A stretch of 64,000 nt of DNA from Gordonia spumicola (GTDB lineage: Bacteria > Actinomycetota > Actinomycetes > Mycobacteriales > Mycobacteriaceae), in contig NZ_BJOV01000002.1 of assembly GCF_009932475.1 (NCBI RefSeq), positions 62,001 through 126,000 on the forward strand, in the 5' to 3' direction. Numbering within the stretch: position 1 is the stretch's first letter; the number at the start of each line of letters is the position of its first letter. A model generated the notes under the pieces. It did not search any database. It saw nothing but the letters and a program-made list of their open reading frames with translations, and was not told the origin of the DNA. A program made the translations under genes and the position numbers. Of this stretch, positions 1 to 11,762 are shown in pieces.

Positions 1-323
1 ACGCCGTGCGCGCCCGCCGTGTGGGTGACGATGGTCCCGGGTCGGAACGAGTCGACGGCCGCGATCTCGGCGGCGACCTTGTCCAGTTCCGTGTCGGGGA
101 CGGCGATCACGATGAGGTCGGAGACCGCCACCAGGTCGGGGAGTTCACGGATGCGGGCGGACGGGAGCCGCTGCGCGGCACGAGCGGCCGACTGCGGGGA
201 ACCCGCGACGACGGAGTCGACGCGGTGGCCTGCCGCGGCGAGGGCCTCGCCGAGCGCGGTGCCCACTCGGCCCGCGCTCACGATCCCGACGCGCAGACGC
301 GCCGGCGCCATCGGTGAATCCAC
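1..323 (-). CDS. Rossmann-like/DUF2520 family protein, 3' end beyond the window
   Basis: Only the N-terminal ~107 residues are visible. They form a dinucleotide-binding Rossmann start: a beta strand (LRVGIVSAG) with the glycine turn GRVGTALGEAL, then a second unit ending DLIVIAVPD. The family resembles NADP-dependent reductases of the ProC/6PGDH type (DUF2520). In related actinobacteria it lies between the folate genes and panC/panD, so panC would be expected just left of the window; that is inference. I chose the GTG start because GGAGG lies 5 nt upstream; an in-frame ATG at 311 has poorer spacing. Its substrate is unknown. Confidence 0.75.
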   Translation of the reverse strand, partial: MDSPMAPARLRVGIVSAGRVGTALGEALAAAGHRVDSVVAGSPQSAARAAQRLPSARIRELPDLVAVSDLIVIAVPDTELDKVAAEIAAVDSFRPGTIVTHTAGAHG

Positions 324-471
324 CGTTGCCTCCACACTCCGTTCCAGTCCCTCGCACGCGCGGTTCGCACGCTCCGGGTACCAGACGTTCGGACACCACG
401 ATAGGCCCACGGTCACGGACCCGCCACACCGCTGTGATCGGCCTCACGCGACGGTGGTTTAGCGGAAGCGG

Positions 472-1545
472 TCAGTCCCGACGGCGACGGCGACCACCGG
501 ACTGGCGGTCGGGGTCGTCCGGGGTCTCCCGCAGCCTGGAGAACAGTTCGCTCGCGGGTCGGCCCGCGGCGTGCGCGCCGTCCTCGTTCGGGTGCGGCTG
601 CTGCGGCCCGGGGGCCTGACGCGGCGGCTGGGGGCGTCCCGGAGCCTGCCGGACCGGGCCCGACGGCGGCTCGTACGCGCCCGGACCGAACGCGGCGCGC
701 TGATGACCGCCGGTCTGCGGACCCGACGGAAACTGCGGTCGCGGCTGCTGTCCGGTCTGCGGGCGCGGCTCGGGGCGCGGACGCAGATCGCCCTGCGGGC
801 GCTGCGGAGTCTGCGGGACCGGCGGCGGCTGCGGGAAGCGACCCGACGGTGTCTGCTGCGGCTGCGGCGGCTGCTGCGGCGCGGGACGCGGCTCCGGTTC
901 GCGTTCGGGCTCCTCGGTCACGACCGGGATGATCTCCGTCATGCCCGACGGCGGCGCATCGTCGCTCGGCACGTGGCGACCCGACTCGACGGGCGGCGCG
1001 GTGGTCGCGAAGTCGCGTTCGGCCGCGGCCCGATCGTCGGACGCCTCCGCGTACGACGCACCGGCCAGACCCGATCCCAGCTCACGGGGACGTTCGAGCC
1101 CGATGGCGATCCGCGACGCCGGAAGCGGCTCGCCCAACAACTGCTCGAGGCTCGACCGCAGTGCCAGGACCTGGATCTTCAACTCCTCGAGCTCGTGGTT
1201 CGACTCGGTCGCCAGCTCGTGGCGGATCGACGCCTCCACGTCCGACTCGTACTGGCGGCGGGCCGCGATCTCGCGTTCGAGCTGCAGTTCGTAGACCAGC
1301 CGCAGGTCGCGGGTGCGGTTCTCCGCCACATCGGCCTGACGGCGATACTTCGTCACCAGCACCGCGCCGATCACCGCGGCCCACAGCGCGGCGATCACCG
1401 CGAGCGAGGCCTGCATGGACAGATCGTTGCCGACCACCATCAGCACGCTGGCGACCAGGGCGAGGACCACGAACAGCGCGATCACCCACTGGCCTGCGGA
1501 AGGACGCGAACCCTGCTTGGAGTCGGAGTGTGCATCGTCGGTCAT
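472..1545 (-). CDS. DUF6779-like membrane protein with Pro/Gln-rich tail
   Basis: About 357 residues. Two adjacent membrane spans (roughly residues 17-38 and 44-63) lead into a charged, probably coiled-coil stretch (TKYRRQADVAENRTRDL through the conserved-looking LKIQVLALRSSLEQLLGE). The remaining ~200 residues are low-complexity Pro/Gln/Arg, likely disordered and cytoplasmic. It lies 51 nt downstream of the DUF3180 gene on the same strand, at the tail of the folate operon. An in-frame GTG at 1590 would add 15 residues; the ATG at 1545 starts just before the first hydrophobic segment and is preferred. Function unknown; the family assignment rests on architecture and position. Confidence 0.7.
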   Translation of the reverse strand: MTDDAHSDSKQGSRPSAGQWVIALFVVLALVASVLMVVGNDLSMQASLAVIAALWAAVIGAVLVTKYRRQADVAENRTRDLRLVYELQLEREIAARRQYESDVEASIRHELATESNHELEELKIQVLALRSSLEQLLGEPLPASRIAIGLERPRELGSGLAGASYAEASDDRAAAERDFATTAPPVESGRHVPSDDAPPSGMTEIIPVVTEEPEREPEPRPAPQQPPQPQQTPSGRFPQPPPVPQTPQRPQGDLRPRPEPRPQTGQQPRPQFPSGPQTGGHQRAAFGPGAYEPPSGPVRQAPGRPQPPRQAPGPQQPHPNEDGAHAAGRPASELFSRLRETPDDPDRQSGGRRRRRD

Positions 1546-1596
1546 GCCCGCTAACTTACCGGCACGTAGACGTGAGCGGAGGAACCGCACCTAAAG

Positions 1597-2103
1597 TCAG
1601 GCCGGCGCGGCGTCGGACGCGTCGGTGTCGGACTCCGGGTCGTCCGGCGCCCGGCAGCAGTGTTCGAGCCAGACCGCCGCGACGGCGAGGACGACGCCGC
1701 CGACCGCTCCGACCACGGCGGCGGGACGGTCCGCGCGCGCCGCGTCGAGCAGGCCGTTGTTCAGCAGGAACACGAGCACTCCGACCCAGCCGCCCGCGGC
1801 GACGGCCCCGAGGATCGCCGACGCCTTCGCCAGCACCATCACCCGCGCCACGGCGATCGGGTGGAGCTGCCCTCGGGCCCGTCCGATGTCACGTCCGGCG
1901 ACGCGGGCGCGAACGACGAACCCGGTGACGAACTCGATGACGGCGAGTATGTACAGCGAGACGCCCGCGGGCCACGGCAGGGACGGGAACGCCCCGTAGT
2001 TGTAGCGGATCACGATCCACAGGGCGACACCCGCGACCAGCGCGATCACCAGCAGATCGCGGATCCTCGTGGAGCCGAGGCGGTTCTCGTCGTCGGACGT
2101 CAC
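1597..2103 (-). CDS. DUF3180 family four-span membrane protein
   Basis: 168 residues with four hydrophobic segments, around residues 13-29, 36-54, 83-108 and 122-141, and a short acidic C terminus. This is the DUF3180 family, found next to folK in mycobacteria and relatives (Rv3605c type). Its GTG start overlaps the folK stop in a GTGA, so it is translationally coupled to folK. No biochemical role is established. The position suggests a link to folate or pterin metabolism, or simply co-transcription with it. Confidence 0.85.
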   Translation of the reverse strand: MTSDDENRLGSTRIRDLLVIALVAGVALWIVIRYNYGAFPSLPWPAGVSLYILAVIEFVTGFVVRARVAGRDIGRARGQLHPIAVARVMVLAKASAILGAVAAGGWVGVLVFLLNNGLLDAARADRPAAVVGAVGGVVLAVAAVWLEHCCRAPDDPESDTDASDAAPA

Positions 2104-2609
2104 GACAGCGCTCCCCCGCGGCGGACACCGGCCACCTCGGCCGGGTCGAGGCGCGCGACCAGATCCGCGACGGCCCGCACGCCGTCGGACGTCGCGAGGG
2201 TGGCGGACGGGTCGATCTCGAGCCACGGGACCAGCACGAACGCGCGCAGTTCCGCGCGTGGGTGGGGAAGGATGAGTTCCTCCTCGTCCGACACCACGGT
2301 CACGCCGTCGACGTCGACGGAGATCACGTCGACGTCCAGGGTCCGCGGTCCCCAGCGCACGTCGCGGACCCGCTCGGCGGCCAGCTCACACGACCGGCAG
2401 AACTCGAGCCAGTCACGGGGACCGCGGTCGCCGTCGACGATCAGCGTCACGTTGGCGAAGTCGTCCTGTTCCACGCCGCCCCACGGTGCGGTCAGATACA
2501 CGTCCGAGACGGCCACGAGACCGTCTCCGGCCGCGTCGACCACCGACCGCAGGAATCCCTCGCGGTCTCCGATGTTCGAGCCCGCGGACAGGACGGCCCT
2601 GCTGGTCAC
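2100..2609 (-). CDS. folK: 2-amino-4-hydroxy-6-hydroxymethyldihydropteridine pyrophosphokinase
   Basis: HPPK transfers pyrophosphate from ATP to 6-hydroxymethyl-7,8-dihydropterin, the step before dihydropteroate synthase. The 169 residues show the N-terminal [11 protein letters not shown] motif and the signature [12 protein letters not shown] (about residues 85-96), whose two aspartates bind Mg-[19 protein letters not shown] follows, as in the family. Length is normal. The GTG start overlaps the folB stop in a GTGA and the stop overlaps the DUF3180 start, so translation is coupled along the operon. Confidence 0.96.
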   Translation of the reverse strand: MTSRAVLSAGSNIGDREGFLRSVVDAAGDGLVAVSDVYLTAPWGGVEQDDFANVTLIVDGDRGPRDWLEFCRSCELAAERVRDVRWGPRTLDVDVISVDVDGVTVVSDEEELILPHPRAELRAFVLVPWLEIDPSATLATSDGVRAVADLVARLDPAEVAGVRRGGALS

Positions 2610-2983
2610 GCTCCGCGCGGCTTCCGTGAGCGGCGGGCGACGACGGCCACGTCGTCGAAGGTCAGCGGGATCGGCGCGGACGGCTTGTGCAGCGTCACCT
2701 CGCACGCCGTGATCCGCTCGTCGTCGGCCATCACGGCGTCGGCGATCTCGGCGCTGACCGTCTCGATGAGGTCGCGGGACGGACCCGCGACGATGTCGTT
2801 GGCGCGCTGCGCGAGCGTGCCGTAGTCGACGGTGTCGGCGAGGTCGTCCGACGCGGCGGCCGCCCTCAGGTCGACCCACAGGGTGATGTCGACGACGAAC
2901 TCCTGTCCGTCGCGCTTCTCGTGGTCGAAGACGCCGTGGTTTCCGCGGACGCGCAGTCCGCGGAGTTCGATCCGATCAGCCAT
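2606..2983 (-). CDS. folB: Dihydroneopterin aldolase
   Basis: FolB cleaves 7,8-dihydroneopterin to 6-hydroxymethyl-dihydropterin and glycolaldehyde, making the FolK substrate. The 125-residue protein begins [22 protein letters not shown], with the conserved G-x-H-G-V-F-x-x-E, and ends with the family pattern [20 protein letters not shown], where the Lys is the usual catalytic residue. Its ATG lies inside the end of folP, overlapping the folP stop by 8 nt (ATGGCTGA). Confidence 0.96.
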   Translation of the reverse strand: MADRIELRGLRVRGNHGVFDHEKRDGQEFVVDITLWVDLRAAAASDDLADTVDYGTLAQRANDIVAGPSRDLIETVSAEIADAVMADDERITACEVTLHKPSAPIPLTFDDVAVVARRSRKPRGA

Positions 2984-3851
2984 GACTACCTCTCCGTCCG
3001 CCCACGCGCCACGCGGCGGCCACTTCGATGGCGTCGCGACTGGCCGCGACATCGTGCACTCGAACACCCCATGCGCCGCCCGCGGCCGACAGCGCGGACA
3101 CCGCGGCGGTCGCCACTTCGCGTCCCGCGGGCGGACGGTCGCGACCGTCGGCGGCCAGCAGTGAACCGAGGAACCGTTTCCGGGACGCCCCGATGAGCAC
3201 CGGGAAACCGAGGCCGACCAGCGTCGGGAGGGCGTGCAGCAACGCCCAGTTGTGATCGGCGGTCTTCGCGAATCCGAGACCGGGATCGAGGACGATCCGG
3301 TCGGGGTCGACGCCCGCCGCGACGGCCGCGTCGACCTGGCCGAGCAGTTCACCGGACACTTCGGCGACCACGTCGCGGTATCCGCCCGCGTCCTCGACAC
3401 GGTGGGTGAAATGACGGTCGCCCCCGTCGCCCGCGGGCCGCCAGTGCATGAGGATCCAGGGGACGCCCGCTTCGGCGAGGACGCGTCCCATCTCGGGATC
3501 GGCCCGCCCGCCGGACACGTCGTTGACGATGCTCGCGCCCGCCTCCAGCGCCGCGGCTGCGACCGAGGCCCGCATCGTGTCGACGGACACCCGCACTCCG
3601 GCGGCGCTGAGGGCCGAGATCACCGGGACCACGCGTTGCGCCTCGGTTCCGGGGTCGACGCGGACCGCGCCCGGCCGTGTCGACTCGCCGCCGACGTCCA
3701 CGATGTCGGCGCCCGCTCGGGCGAGCGACTGTCCGTGGCGGACGGCGTCGTCCACGTCGAGGTACCGACCACCGTCGGAGAACGAGTCGGCCGTCACGTT
3801 CAGCACACCCATCACGAGGGTGCGCTCGTCCGCCGGTGGACTGCCGGTCAC
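2976..3851 (-). CDS. folP: Dihydropteroate synthase
   Basis: DHPS condenses 6-hydroxymethyl-dihydropterin pyrophosphate with p-aminobenzoate and is the sulfonamide target. The 291-residue TIM barrel carries the two family signatures: [15 protein letters not shown] near the N terminus and [14 protein letters not shown] (pterin-binding loops 1-2). The C-terminal [10 protein letters not shown] loop, usually the pABA/sulfonamide site, is intact. The GTG start overlaps the folE stop in a GTGA. Gene order folE-folP-folB-folK matches the classical mycobacterial operon, which makes this FolP1 rather than the inactive FolP2 paralogue. Confidence 0.96.
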   Translation of the reverse strand: MTGSPPADERTLVMGVLNVTADSFSDGGRYLDVDDAVRHGQSLARAGADIVDVGGESTRPGAVRVDPGTEAQRVVPVISALSAAGVRVSVDTMRASVAAAALEAGASIVNDVSGGRADPEMGRVLAEAGVPWILMHWRPAGDGGDRHFTHRVEDAGGYRDVVAEVSGELLGQVDAAVAAGVDPDRIVLDPGLGFAKTADHNWALLHALPTLVGLGFPVLIGASRKRFLGSLLAADGRDRPPAGREVATAAVSALSAAGGAWGVRVHDVAASRDAIEVAAAWRVGGRRGSHG

Positions 3852-4473
3852 CGAGTGATCAGGTCCAGGGCTTCGCCGCGCGAGGTGGCGTTGGTCTTGA
3901 ACAGTCCGCGGACCGCCGACGTGGTGGTCGTCGCACCCGGTTTGCGGATGCCGCGCATCGCCATGCACAGGTGCTCGGCCTCGATGACGACGATCACGCC
4001 GCGCGGATCGAGACGACGCACGAGGGCGTCGGCGATCTGGCTGGTGAGACGTTCCTGGACCTGCGGCCGCTTGGCGTACAGGTCGACGACGCGCGCCAGT
4101 TTCGACAGCCCCGTCACCTGCCCGGACTCGCCAGGGATGTAGCCGACGTGGGCGACGCCGCGGAATGCGACGAGGTGATGCTCGCACGTCGAGTACATCG
4201 GGATGTCCTTGACGAGCACCAACTCCTGGTGGCCTTCGTCGAAGACGGTCGCGAGCACTTCGTCCGGCTCGGTGTAGAGGCCCGCGAACATCTCGCGGTA
4301 GGCGTTGGCGACGCGTGCGGGCGTGCGCTTGAGCCCTTCCCTGTCGGGGTCCTCGCCGACGGCGATGAGGAGTTCCCGCACCGCCGCTTCGGCGCGCGGC
4401 TGGTCGAAGGCTCCGATCGCGGCGTGTCCCGGCGCGGACACGCCGTCCACCGTGTGGCTGTCGTCGACGCTGG

Positions 4474-4477
<4 letters not shown>
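3848..4477 (-). CDS. folE: GTP cyclohydrolase I
   Basis: Converts GTP to 7,8-dihydroneopterin triphosphate, the first step of folate synthesis. The 209-residue protein has the zinc-binding CEHH (Cys98, His101) and the second zinc ligand in HLCMAMRG (Cys171), plus the [18 protein letters not shown] substrate loop. Typical zinc-type FolE of a toroidal decamer. The ATG overlaps the ftsH stop in an ATGA, so folate synthesis is translationally coupled to the protease gene, an arrangement conserved in mycobacteria. Confidence 0.97.
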
Positions 4478-6828
<2,351 letters not shown>

Positions 6829-6967
6829 GGGTGTGCTCGTGGACCGGCGCTCCTGGCGTTCTCAACGCTCCCGGCGAGCACCGGACCTCTGGTCCTTCCC
6901 GTCGTCTGACGAATACGAGGCTACCTGTCAACGCTCGGGCGACCCGCAGTGTTCCCGACGCCGTCGA

Positions 6968-7552
6968 TCAGGACGAATAGACGCTCGGGTGCAGGGTTCC
7001 GATGTACGGCAGGTCACGGTAGCGCTCGGCGTAGTCGAGGCCGTAGCCGACGACGAACTCGTTGCCCACGTCGAACCCGACGTCGGCCACATCGATCACC
7101 GCGCGCATGGCGTCGGGCTTGCGCAGCAGCGTCACCACTTCGAGCGACCGCGGCGAGCGGGTCGCGAGGTTCTTCATCAGCCACGACAGGGTGAGGCCGG
7201 AGTCGATGACGTCTTCGACGATCAGCACGTCGCGACCGGCGATGTCGCGGTCGAGGTCCTTGAGGATGCGGACGACGCCCGACGACGACGTCGACGACCC
7301 GTAGCTCGACACCGCCATGAACTCCATCTGCGACGGGATCGGCAGTGCGCGGGCGAAATCGGTCATGAACATGATGGCGCCCTTGAGGACGCCGATCAGG
7401 ACCAGGTCTTCCTCCGCGTCCTTGTACCGTTCACCGACGGCCTGCGCCATCTCGACGGTGCGAGCATGAATCTGCTCGCCGCTGATCAGGACGGACTCGA
7501 TGTCTCCGCCGTAACCGCTTTCCGAACCCAGGGCGTTGTCGTCAGATGCCAC
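6968..7552 (-). CDS. hpt: Hypoxanthine phosphoribosyltransferase
   Basis: Purine salvage enzyme that joins hypoxanthine or guanine to PRPP. The 194 residues contain the PRPP-binding signature [14 protein letters not shown] (about residues 109-122) and the flexible-loop segment [10 protein letters not shown]. It is the last gene of the dacB-DUF2342-tilS-hpt series, 12 nt after tilS; tilS-hpt-ftsH is a widespread bacterial order. A 139-nt gap separates it from ftsH, which probably has its own promoter there. Confidence 0.95.
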   Translation of the reverse strand: MASDDNALGSESGYGGDIESVLISGEQIHARTVEMAQAVGERYKDAEEDLVLIGVLKGAIMFMTDFARALPIPSQMEFMAVSSYGSSTSSSGVVRILKDLDRDIAGRDVLIVEDVIDSGLTLSWLMKNLATRSPRSLEVVTLLRKPDAMRAVIDVADVGFDVGNEFVVGYGLDYAERYRDLPYIGTLHPSVYSS

Positions 7553-7564
7553 GTCTCTAGCTTG

Positions 7565-8575
7565 TCACGACGGACGTGCCCGTGGCACATCGGGACGTGT
7601 GCGCCGACGTCGCGCCCGCTCGAGCCGGAGCGCATCGGCGCGTCTGACGACCACCAGTCTGGTGTCCGCGTCGCCGCCGACGGCGATCGGCCCCTGTCCT
7701 CGCCAGTCGACGACCAGCGCGTCGACAGCAGCCACGATCCGCCCGTGTGGGGCGTCGATCCCGTTCTCCCGCAACCACATCCGGATGACGCGCGTGCGCA
7801 GCGCGGCGGGCAGCGCGGCGAGGTCCCCGGTGTTGACGATCCCGGTGTCCACGACTTCGGCGAGGTGACCGCGGGCGAGGGCGTCGAGGGCGTCGGCGTC
7901 GGCCGTGAGCAGCGTCGCAGTGCGCGCGAGGGCCTCGGCGACGCCGCCGGACAGGACGTCCTCCATCAGCGGAAGCACCTCGTTGCGCAGGCGGACCCTG
8001 GTGAAGCGCGGATCGTCGTTGTGCGGGTCGTCCCACACGGGCAGGCCCCAGCCCGCGCAGGCGGCGCGGGTCTGATCACGGCGGACGTCGAGCAGCGGTC
8101 TCCCCCACGGCGACGACCACGGGCGCATCCCCGCCAACGACCGTCCACCCGACCCCCGACCGAGGCCGAGCAGCACGGTCTCGGCCTGGTCGTCGAGGGT
8201 GTGGCCTACGAGCACCGGGCGGTCGCCGCGCGCGTCGTCGAGCGCGCGGTACCTGGCGTCGCGGGCGGCGGCCTCGAGGCCGCCCGCCCCGTCCACGATC
8301 ACCCGCCTGACCTCGGCCGTCGCACCGAGTGCGCGCGCCACGGACGCCGCGGAGGCCGCGACGTCGGCCGAGGCGTCCTGCAGTCCGTGGTCGACGACGA
8401 TCGCGTGCACGTCCAGTCCCGCGCGGACGGCGCCCGCCGTCAACGCCAGCGAGTCGGCCCCGCCCGAGAGCGCCACGCACACCGGTCCGGGCGTCAGGTG
8501 TGCGGCCGAGAAGGCGCGTACGGCGCCGATCACCGCGCGCTCGCTCGCGGCGGTCAGAGCACGCGGTCGATCCAC
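7565..8575 (-). CDS. tilS: tRNA(Ile)-lysidine synthase
   Basis: TilS adds lysine to the wobble C of the CAU-anticodon tRNA-Ile so that it reads AUA. The PP-loop motif SGGADS is at about residues 37-42, followed by VDHGLQ and the GHTLDDQAETVLLGLGRGSG segment of the N-type ATPase domain. At 336 residues it is the short actinobacterial form. The start is a judgement: GTG at 8575 gives MDRPRALTAASE, resembling other actinobacterial TilS starts, and overlaps the upstream gene by 22 nt. Internal alternatives exist (for example a GTG at 8533). Confidence 0.92.
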   Translation of the reverse strand: MDRPRALTAASERAVIGAVRAFSAAHLTPGPVCVALSGGADSLALTAGAVRAGLDVHAIVVDHGLQDASADVAASAASVARALGATAEVRRVIVDGAGGLEAAARDARYRALDDARGDRPVLVGHTLDDQAETVLLGLGRGSGGRSLAGMRPWSSPWGRPLLDVRRDQTRAACAGWGLPVWDDPHNDDPRFTRVRLRNEVLPLMEDVLSGGVAEALARTATLLTADADALDALARGHLAEVVDTGIVNTGDLAALPAALRTRVIRMWLRENGIDAPHGRIVAAVDALVVDWRGQGPIAVGGDADTRLVVVRRADALRLERARRRRTRPDVPRARPS

Positions 8576-9618
8576 GTCGACGGCTCGTCGATCTCGCTCA
8601 TCAGCGGCAACGTGTCGGGCGAGGTCCAGATCGTGTTGAAGCGCTCCATCCCGACGGTGTCGACGACCTCGTCGACGAACGCCTTGCCGCGCACGTACTG
8701 CGCCATCTTCGCGTCCATGCCGATCAACGCGCGGAACAGTCGCTGGAGCGGATTGCGGGCCGCGGTGCGACGGGCGTCGAAGCCCGCGCGGATCTGCTCG
8801 ACCGACGGGACGTGCGCCGGTCCGACCGCGTCCATGACGTGGTCGGCGTGGCCCTCCAGGAGAGTGCCGAGGGCGAGCATCCGCTCGAACGCCGCATACT
8901 GCTCCGGCGACTGCAGGAGCTGCATGACGCCGATCATGCCCTTCTCCCTCGGCTTGCCGCTGCGCAGCGCCTCGGTGACGCGCGCGAGCATCTCGGTCAT
9001 CGAGTCCTCGTCGCCGCCTGCGAGCGAGCCGACGGTGTCGCGCATGTACCCGCTGATCCACGGGTTGGCCGAGAACTGCACACGGTGCGTCACCTCGTGC
9101 AGGCACACCCACAGCCGGAAGTCTGCGGGCGCGGCCCGCAGCTGCCTCTCCACGGCGATGATGTTGGGCGCCACCAGCAGCAGGACTCCGGGCTCACCGG
9201 TCTCGGCGTCGACGGTGAACGGATCGTACTGGCCGAGGATCGCGCTCGACAGGAACGCGAGCAGTCCGCCCGCCTGCAGACCTGCGAGCTTCGCACCGAC
9301 GCCGGTGGCGGGTTCGTCGCTGTCCGACACCATCGCGGGCATCGACGTCGACGCCGCGTCGATCCATCCGGCGCGGTCGACGACGCGTGCCGCGGGCACC
9401 CGCAGGCCGTCGGCCAGTCCGGTCACCTCGCGGACCGGCCCCTCCGCCCGGACCGCGGCGTCGGTGAGCTCGGCGCGCGCCTGCTCCATCGTGTAGCGGG
9501 TCACCCGCGGGCCGGGACGGGCGATGCGCCGCCCGACGGACGCCGCGAAGGCCCAGTCGACGTCCACCGGGATCGACGACGCCGTCTCCGTCGTATCGTC
9601 TGCGATGGTCTCGGCCAT
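8554..9618 (-). CDS. DUF2342 zinc-dependent metalloprotease-like protein
   Basis: A 354-residue protein with one HEXXH site, HEVTH at residues 174-178, in WVCLHEVTHRVQF. Later glutamates, for example in GTLLEGHADHVMD, could supply the third zinc ligand. This matches the DUF2342 zincin-like family, sometimes labelled 'coenzyme F420 biosynthesis associated', which in mycobacteria lies between dacB and tilS. I chose the ATG at 9618 because AGGAG lies 8 nt upstream; an earlier ATG at 9642 would overlap the dacB stop in TGATG. No signal peptide is seen, so it is probably cytoplasmic. Substrate unknown. Confidence 0.88.
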   Translation of the reverse strand: MAETIADDTTETASSIPVDVDWAFAASVGRRIARPGPRVTRYTMEQARAELTDAAVRAEGPVREVTGLADGLRVPAARVVDRAGWIDAASTSMPAMVSDSDEPATGVGAKLAGLQAGGLLAFLSSAILGQYDPFTVDAETGEPGVLLLVAPNIIAVERQLRAAPADFRLWVCLHEVTHRVQFSANPWISGYMRDTVGSLAGGDEDSMTEMLARVTEALRSGKPREKGMIGVMQLLQSPEQYAAFERMLALGTLLEGHADHVMDAVGPAHVPSVEQIRAGFDARRTAARNPLQRLFRALIGMDAKMAQYVRGKAFVDEVVDTVGMERFNTIWTSPDTLPLMSEIDEPSTWIDRVL

Positions 9619-9641
9619 GTGTCGGCTCCTCGTGTCGGACA

Positions 9642-11054
9642 TCAATTGCGGCAGCCGCATTCGCGGAGCGCTCCGGCCACCGAGTCGATGGCCGGGCGGG
9701 CGTCCGCGGGCGAGGTGCCGCCGGACATCAACGCGAACGACAGCACGCGGCCGTCGACGGTCTGCACTATCCCCGTCAACGACGTGACGCCCGTCAATGT
9801 TCCGGTCTTGGCGCGGACCCAGCCCGCGCCCGGCATCTGCGACGGATCGAAACGGTCCGAGAGGGTCCCCGTGCCGTGTGCGACGGGCAGTGTGTCGAGC
9901 AGGGACCGCAGCTTCGTCGACCGGTCGCCGCCGACGGTTGCCGCCATCACCGAGTCGAGGACGCCCGCGGGCACCTTGTCGGCGTACGACAGCCCCGACA
10001 GGTCGTTCAGCTTCACGTCGTCGACGTCGAACCCGGCGTGGCGCAGCGCCTCGAGCACCGCCGCGACGCCGCCCGCCGTGCTGGCCTCCTTGCCGGTGGC
10101 CTCGGCGAGCTCGACGCCGAGCATTTCGGCGAGCACGTTGTCGCTGAACCGCATCATGTCGCCGACCCGAACCGACAGGGGCGCCGACTGCACCGACGCG
10201 ATGGTCCGCGCCCCCGTCGGCGCGTCGACCTGCTTCACCTCACCGTGCACGCCGAGGGCGTCGGCGAGGGCCCGCCCGGCCTCTTCGGCCGGCTGGTCGG
10301 TGCGAGGCGAGTACTCGTTCATCGGGTCGCGTCGACCCGCGTCGATCATCAGCGACGACAGCGGCGCGATGTCGCCGCCCTCGATGTCGCGGCGGTCCCA
10401 GGTCCGGACCATCGACGGGCCGGTGAAGCCCGGAGTCGCGAACGCGACCGATGTGACGGGGACCCCGGACCGCTTGATCTGCGCGGCGAGGTCGGAGATG
10501 CGCCCGGGGTCGGAGTAGAAGGTCTGCTCGTCGTCGCCGGAGGTGAGGGTCGGATCGCCGGCGCCGACGAGGATCGCCTGACCGTCGTCGCCGAGGACGA
10601 CGGTCGTGGTGATCCGCTTGTCGTGGGGCAACGCCATCAGCGCGGCGGCGGCGGTCAGGATCTTGGCGTTGGATGCGGGCGTCCGCGCCTGGTCGGCATG
10701 CCGACTCCACAGCACCGTCCCGGTGACCGGGTCGGTCACCTGACCGGTGAAGTCGCCGAGTTCGGCGGCCCGCGACGGTTTGGCGAGTGCACCGCGGACG
10801 CCGGCGGCGGTAGGGATCGGAGCCGAATCGGAGACGGCCCTGATCACCTGGTCGACGGTCACCGGGCCCGGGCGCGCCGGGGTTCCGGCAGGCACCGGGT
10901 CCGGGCGCTGCGACGTGAACCACCATGCGGCCGTTCCGCCGCCCGCGAGCAGGACGACGAGCAGCAGGCTCAGCGCGATCCACAGTCCCTTCCTGGACTT
11001 CCGGACGGGCTCGGCCGTCGGCTCGATCACGGTCGGCGGGGTGCGCGAAGCCAC
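9642..11054 (-). CDS. dacB: D-alanyl-D-alanine carboxypeptidase/endopeptidase (class C PBP, S13 family)
   Basis: A penicillin-binding protein that trims or cleaves peptidoglycan cross-links. The 470 residues have a cytoplasmic tail, one membrane anchor (about 23-47) and the three serine-penicillin-recognition motifs: SNAK (128-131), SDN (304-306) and KTG (416-418). Motif spacing fits PBP4/S13 enzymes with a large insert between SxxK and SxN. It heads the minus-strand unit and is divergent from ppa across 111 nt, where both promoters must lie. Confidence 0.95.
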   Translation of the reverse strand: MASRTPPTVIEPTAEPVRKSRKGLWIALSLLLVVLLAGGGTAAWWFTSQRPDPVPAGTPARPGPVTVDQVIRAVSDSAPIPTAAGVRGALAKPSRAAELGDFTGQVTDPVTGTVLWSRHADQARTPASNAKILTAAAALMALPHDKRITTTVVLGDDGQAILVGAGDPTLTSGDDEQTFYSDPGRISDLAAQIKRSGVPVTSVAFATPGFTGPSMVRTWDRRDIEGGDIAPLSSLMIDAGRRDPMNEYSPRTDQPAEEAGRALADALGVHGEVKQVDAPTGARTIASVQSAPLSVRVGDMMRFSDNVLAEMLGVELAEATGKEASTAGGVAAVLEALRHAGFDVDDVKLNDLSGLSYADKVPAGVLDSVMAATVGGDRSTKLRSLLDTLPVAHGTGTLSDRFDPSQMPGAGWVRAKTGTLTGVTSLTGIVQTVDGRVLSFALMSGGTSPADARPAIDSVAGALRECGCRN

Positions 11055-11165
11055 ATGACCTCCGGTCTGGGAACTGCAGGGACAGGACTAACAGTATCGT
11101 TGTAGGCCGTCGCCCGTGTTTTCCGCTGGCACGAGGCCCCACACACGAGAAGAAGGAGCGTACGC

Positions 11166-11645
11166 ATGGAGTTCGAGGTCACCGTCGAGATCCCCAAGGG
11201 CGCACGGAACAAGTACGAGGTCGATCACGAGACGGGCAAGATCTACCTCGACCGCTACCTGTACACGTCGATGGGCTACCCGGCAGACTACGGCTACATC
11301 GACCACACCCTCGGCGAGGACGGCGACCCGCTCGACGCGATGGTCCTGCTCCCCGAGTCGGTGTACCCGGGCGTGATCGTCAAGGCGCGCATCGTCGGCA
11401 TGTACACGATGACCGATGAGGCCGGCGGCGACGACAAGCTGCTCGCCGTCCCCGCGGGCGATCCGCGGTGGGATCACATCCAGGACGTCGGCGACGTCAA
11501 CGAGTTCGAGCTGAAGGCCATCGCGCACTTCTTCGAGCGCTACAAGGACCTCGAGCCCGGCAAGTCCGTGACTCCCGGCGGCTGGGTCGGCAAGGATGAG
11601 GCGATCAAGGTCGCCGAGGCCGCCGTCGCCCGCTACCAGGGCTGA
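11166..11645 (+). CDS. ppa: Inorganic pyrophosphatase (family I)
   Basis: Hydrolyses pyrophosphate to phosphate, pulling biosynthetic reactions forward. The 159 residues include the family I signature DGDPLDAMV with its metal-binding aspartates and the GYPADYGYI loop. The ATG has AAGGAG 8 nt upstream. Transcribed divergently from dacB and followed by a strong hairpin; apparently monocistronic. Confidence 0.98.
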   Translation: MEFEVTVEIPKGARNKYEVDHETGKIYLDRYLYTSMGYPADYGYIDHTLGEDGDPLDAMVLLPESVYPGVIVKARIVGMYTMTDEAGGDDKLLAVPAGDPRWDHIQDVGDVNEFELKAIAHFFERYKDLEPGKSVTPGGWVGKDEAIKVAEAAVARYQG

Positions 11646-11679
11646 CTCTCCCGCCCGTCGAGCGGAGTTCTCCCGCCCG

Positions 11680-11695
11680 TCGAGCGCAGTCGAGA
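11680..11695. repeat. Palindromic TCGAGCGCAGTCGA repeat, copy 1
   Basis: TCGAGCGCAGTCGAGA lies between the ppa stop and its terminator. A partly decayed copy (TCGAGCGGAGTTC, from about 11658) precedes it, each introduced by TCTCCCGCCCG, so the unit is imperfectly duplicated. The same core occurs inside the SpoU methyltransferase gene (45495-45510) and three times in kdpB (55478-55547). Confidence 0.8.
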
Positions 11696-11700
11696 CGACG

Positions 11701-11731
11701 ACGCCGCGCACCCGAGTCGGGTGCGCGGCGT
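11701..11731 (+). terminator. Hairpin terminator of ppa
   Basis: Inverted repeat ACGCCGCGCACCCGA / TCGGGTGCGCGGCGT with a one-base centre, followed by CTTCGTATT. It sits at the convergent junction between ppa and the frameshifted SnoaL-like gene and could serve both strands. No long U-tract, as is common in actinobacteria. Confidence 0.8.
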
Positions 11732-11762
11732 CTTCGTATTCCCTACCGGGCGGCGCCACCCG

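Noticed and set aside
571..1554. Long plus-strand Arg/Leu-rich open frame opposite the DUF6779 gene
   Set aside because: It is the shadow of a Pro/Gln-rich minus-strand gene in GC-rich DNA; no domain, no Shine-Dalgarno, extreme Arg content.
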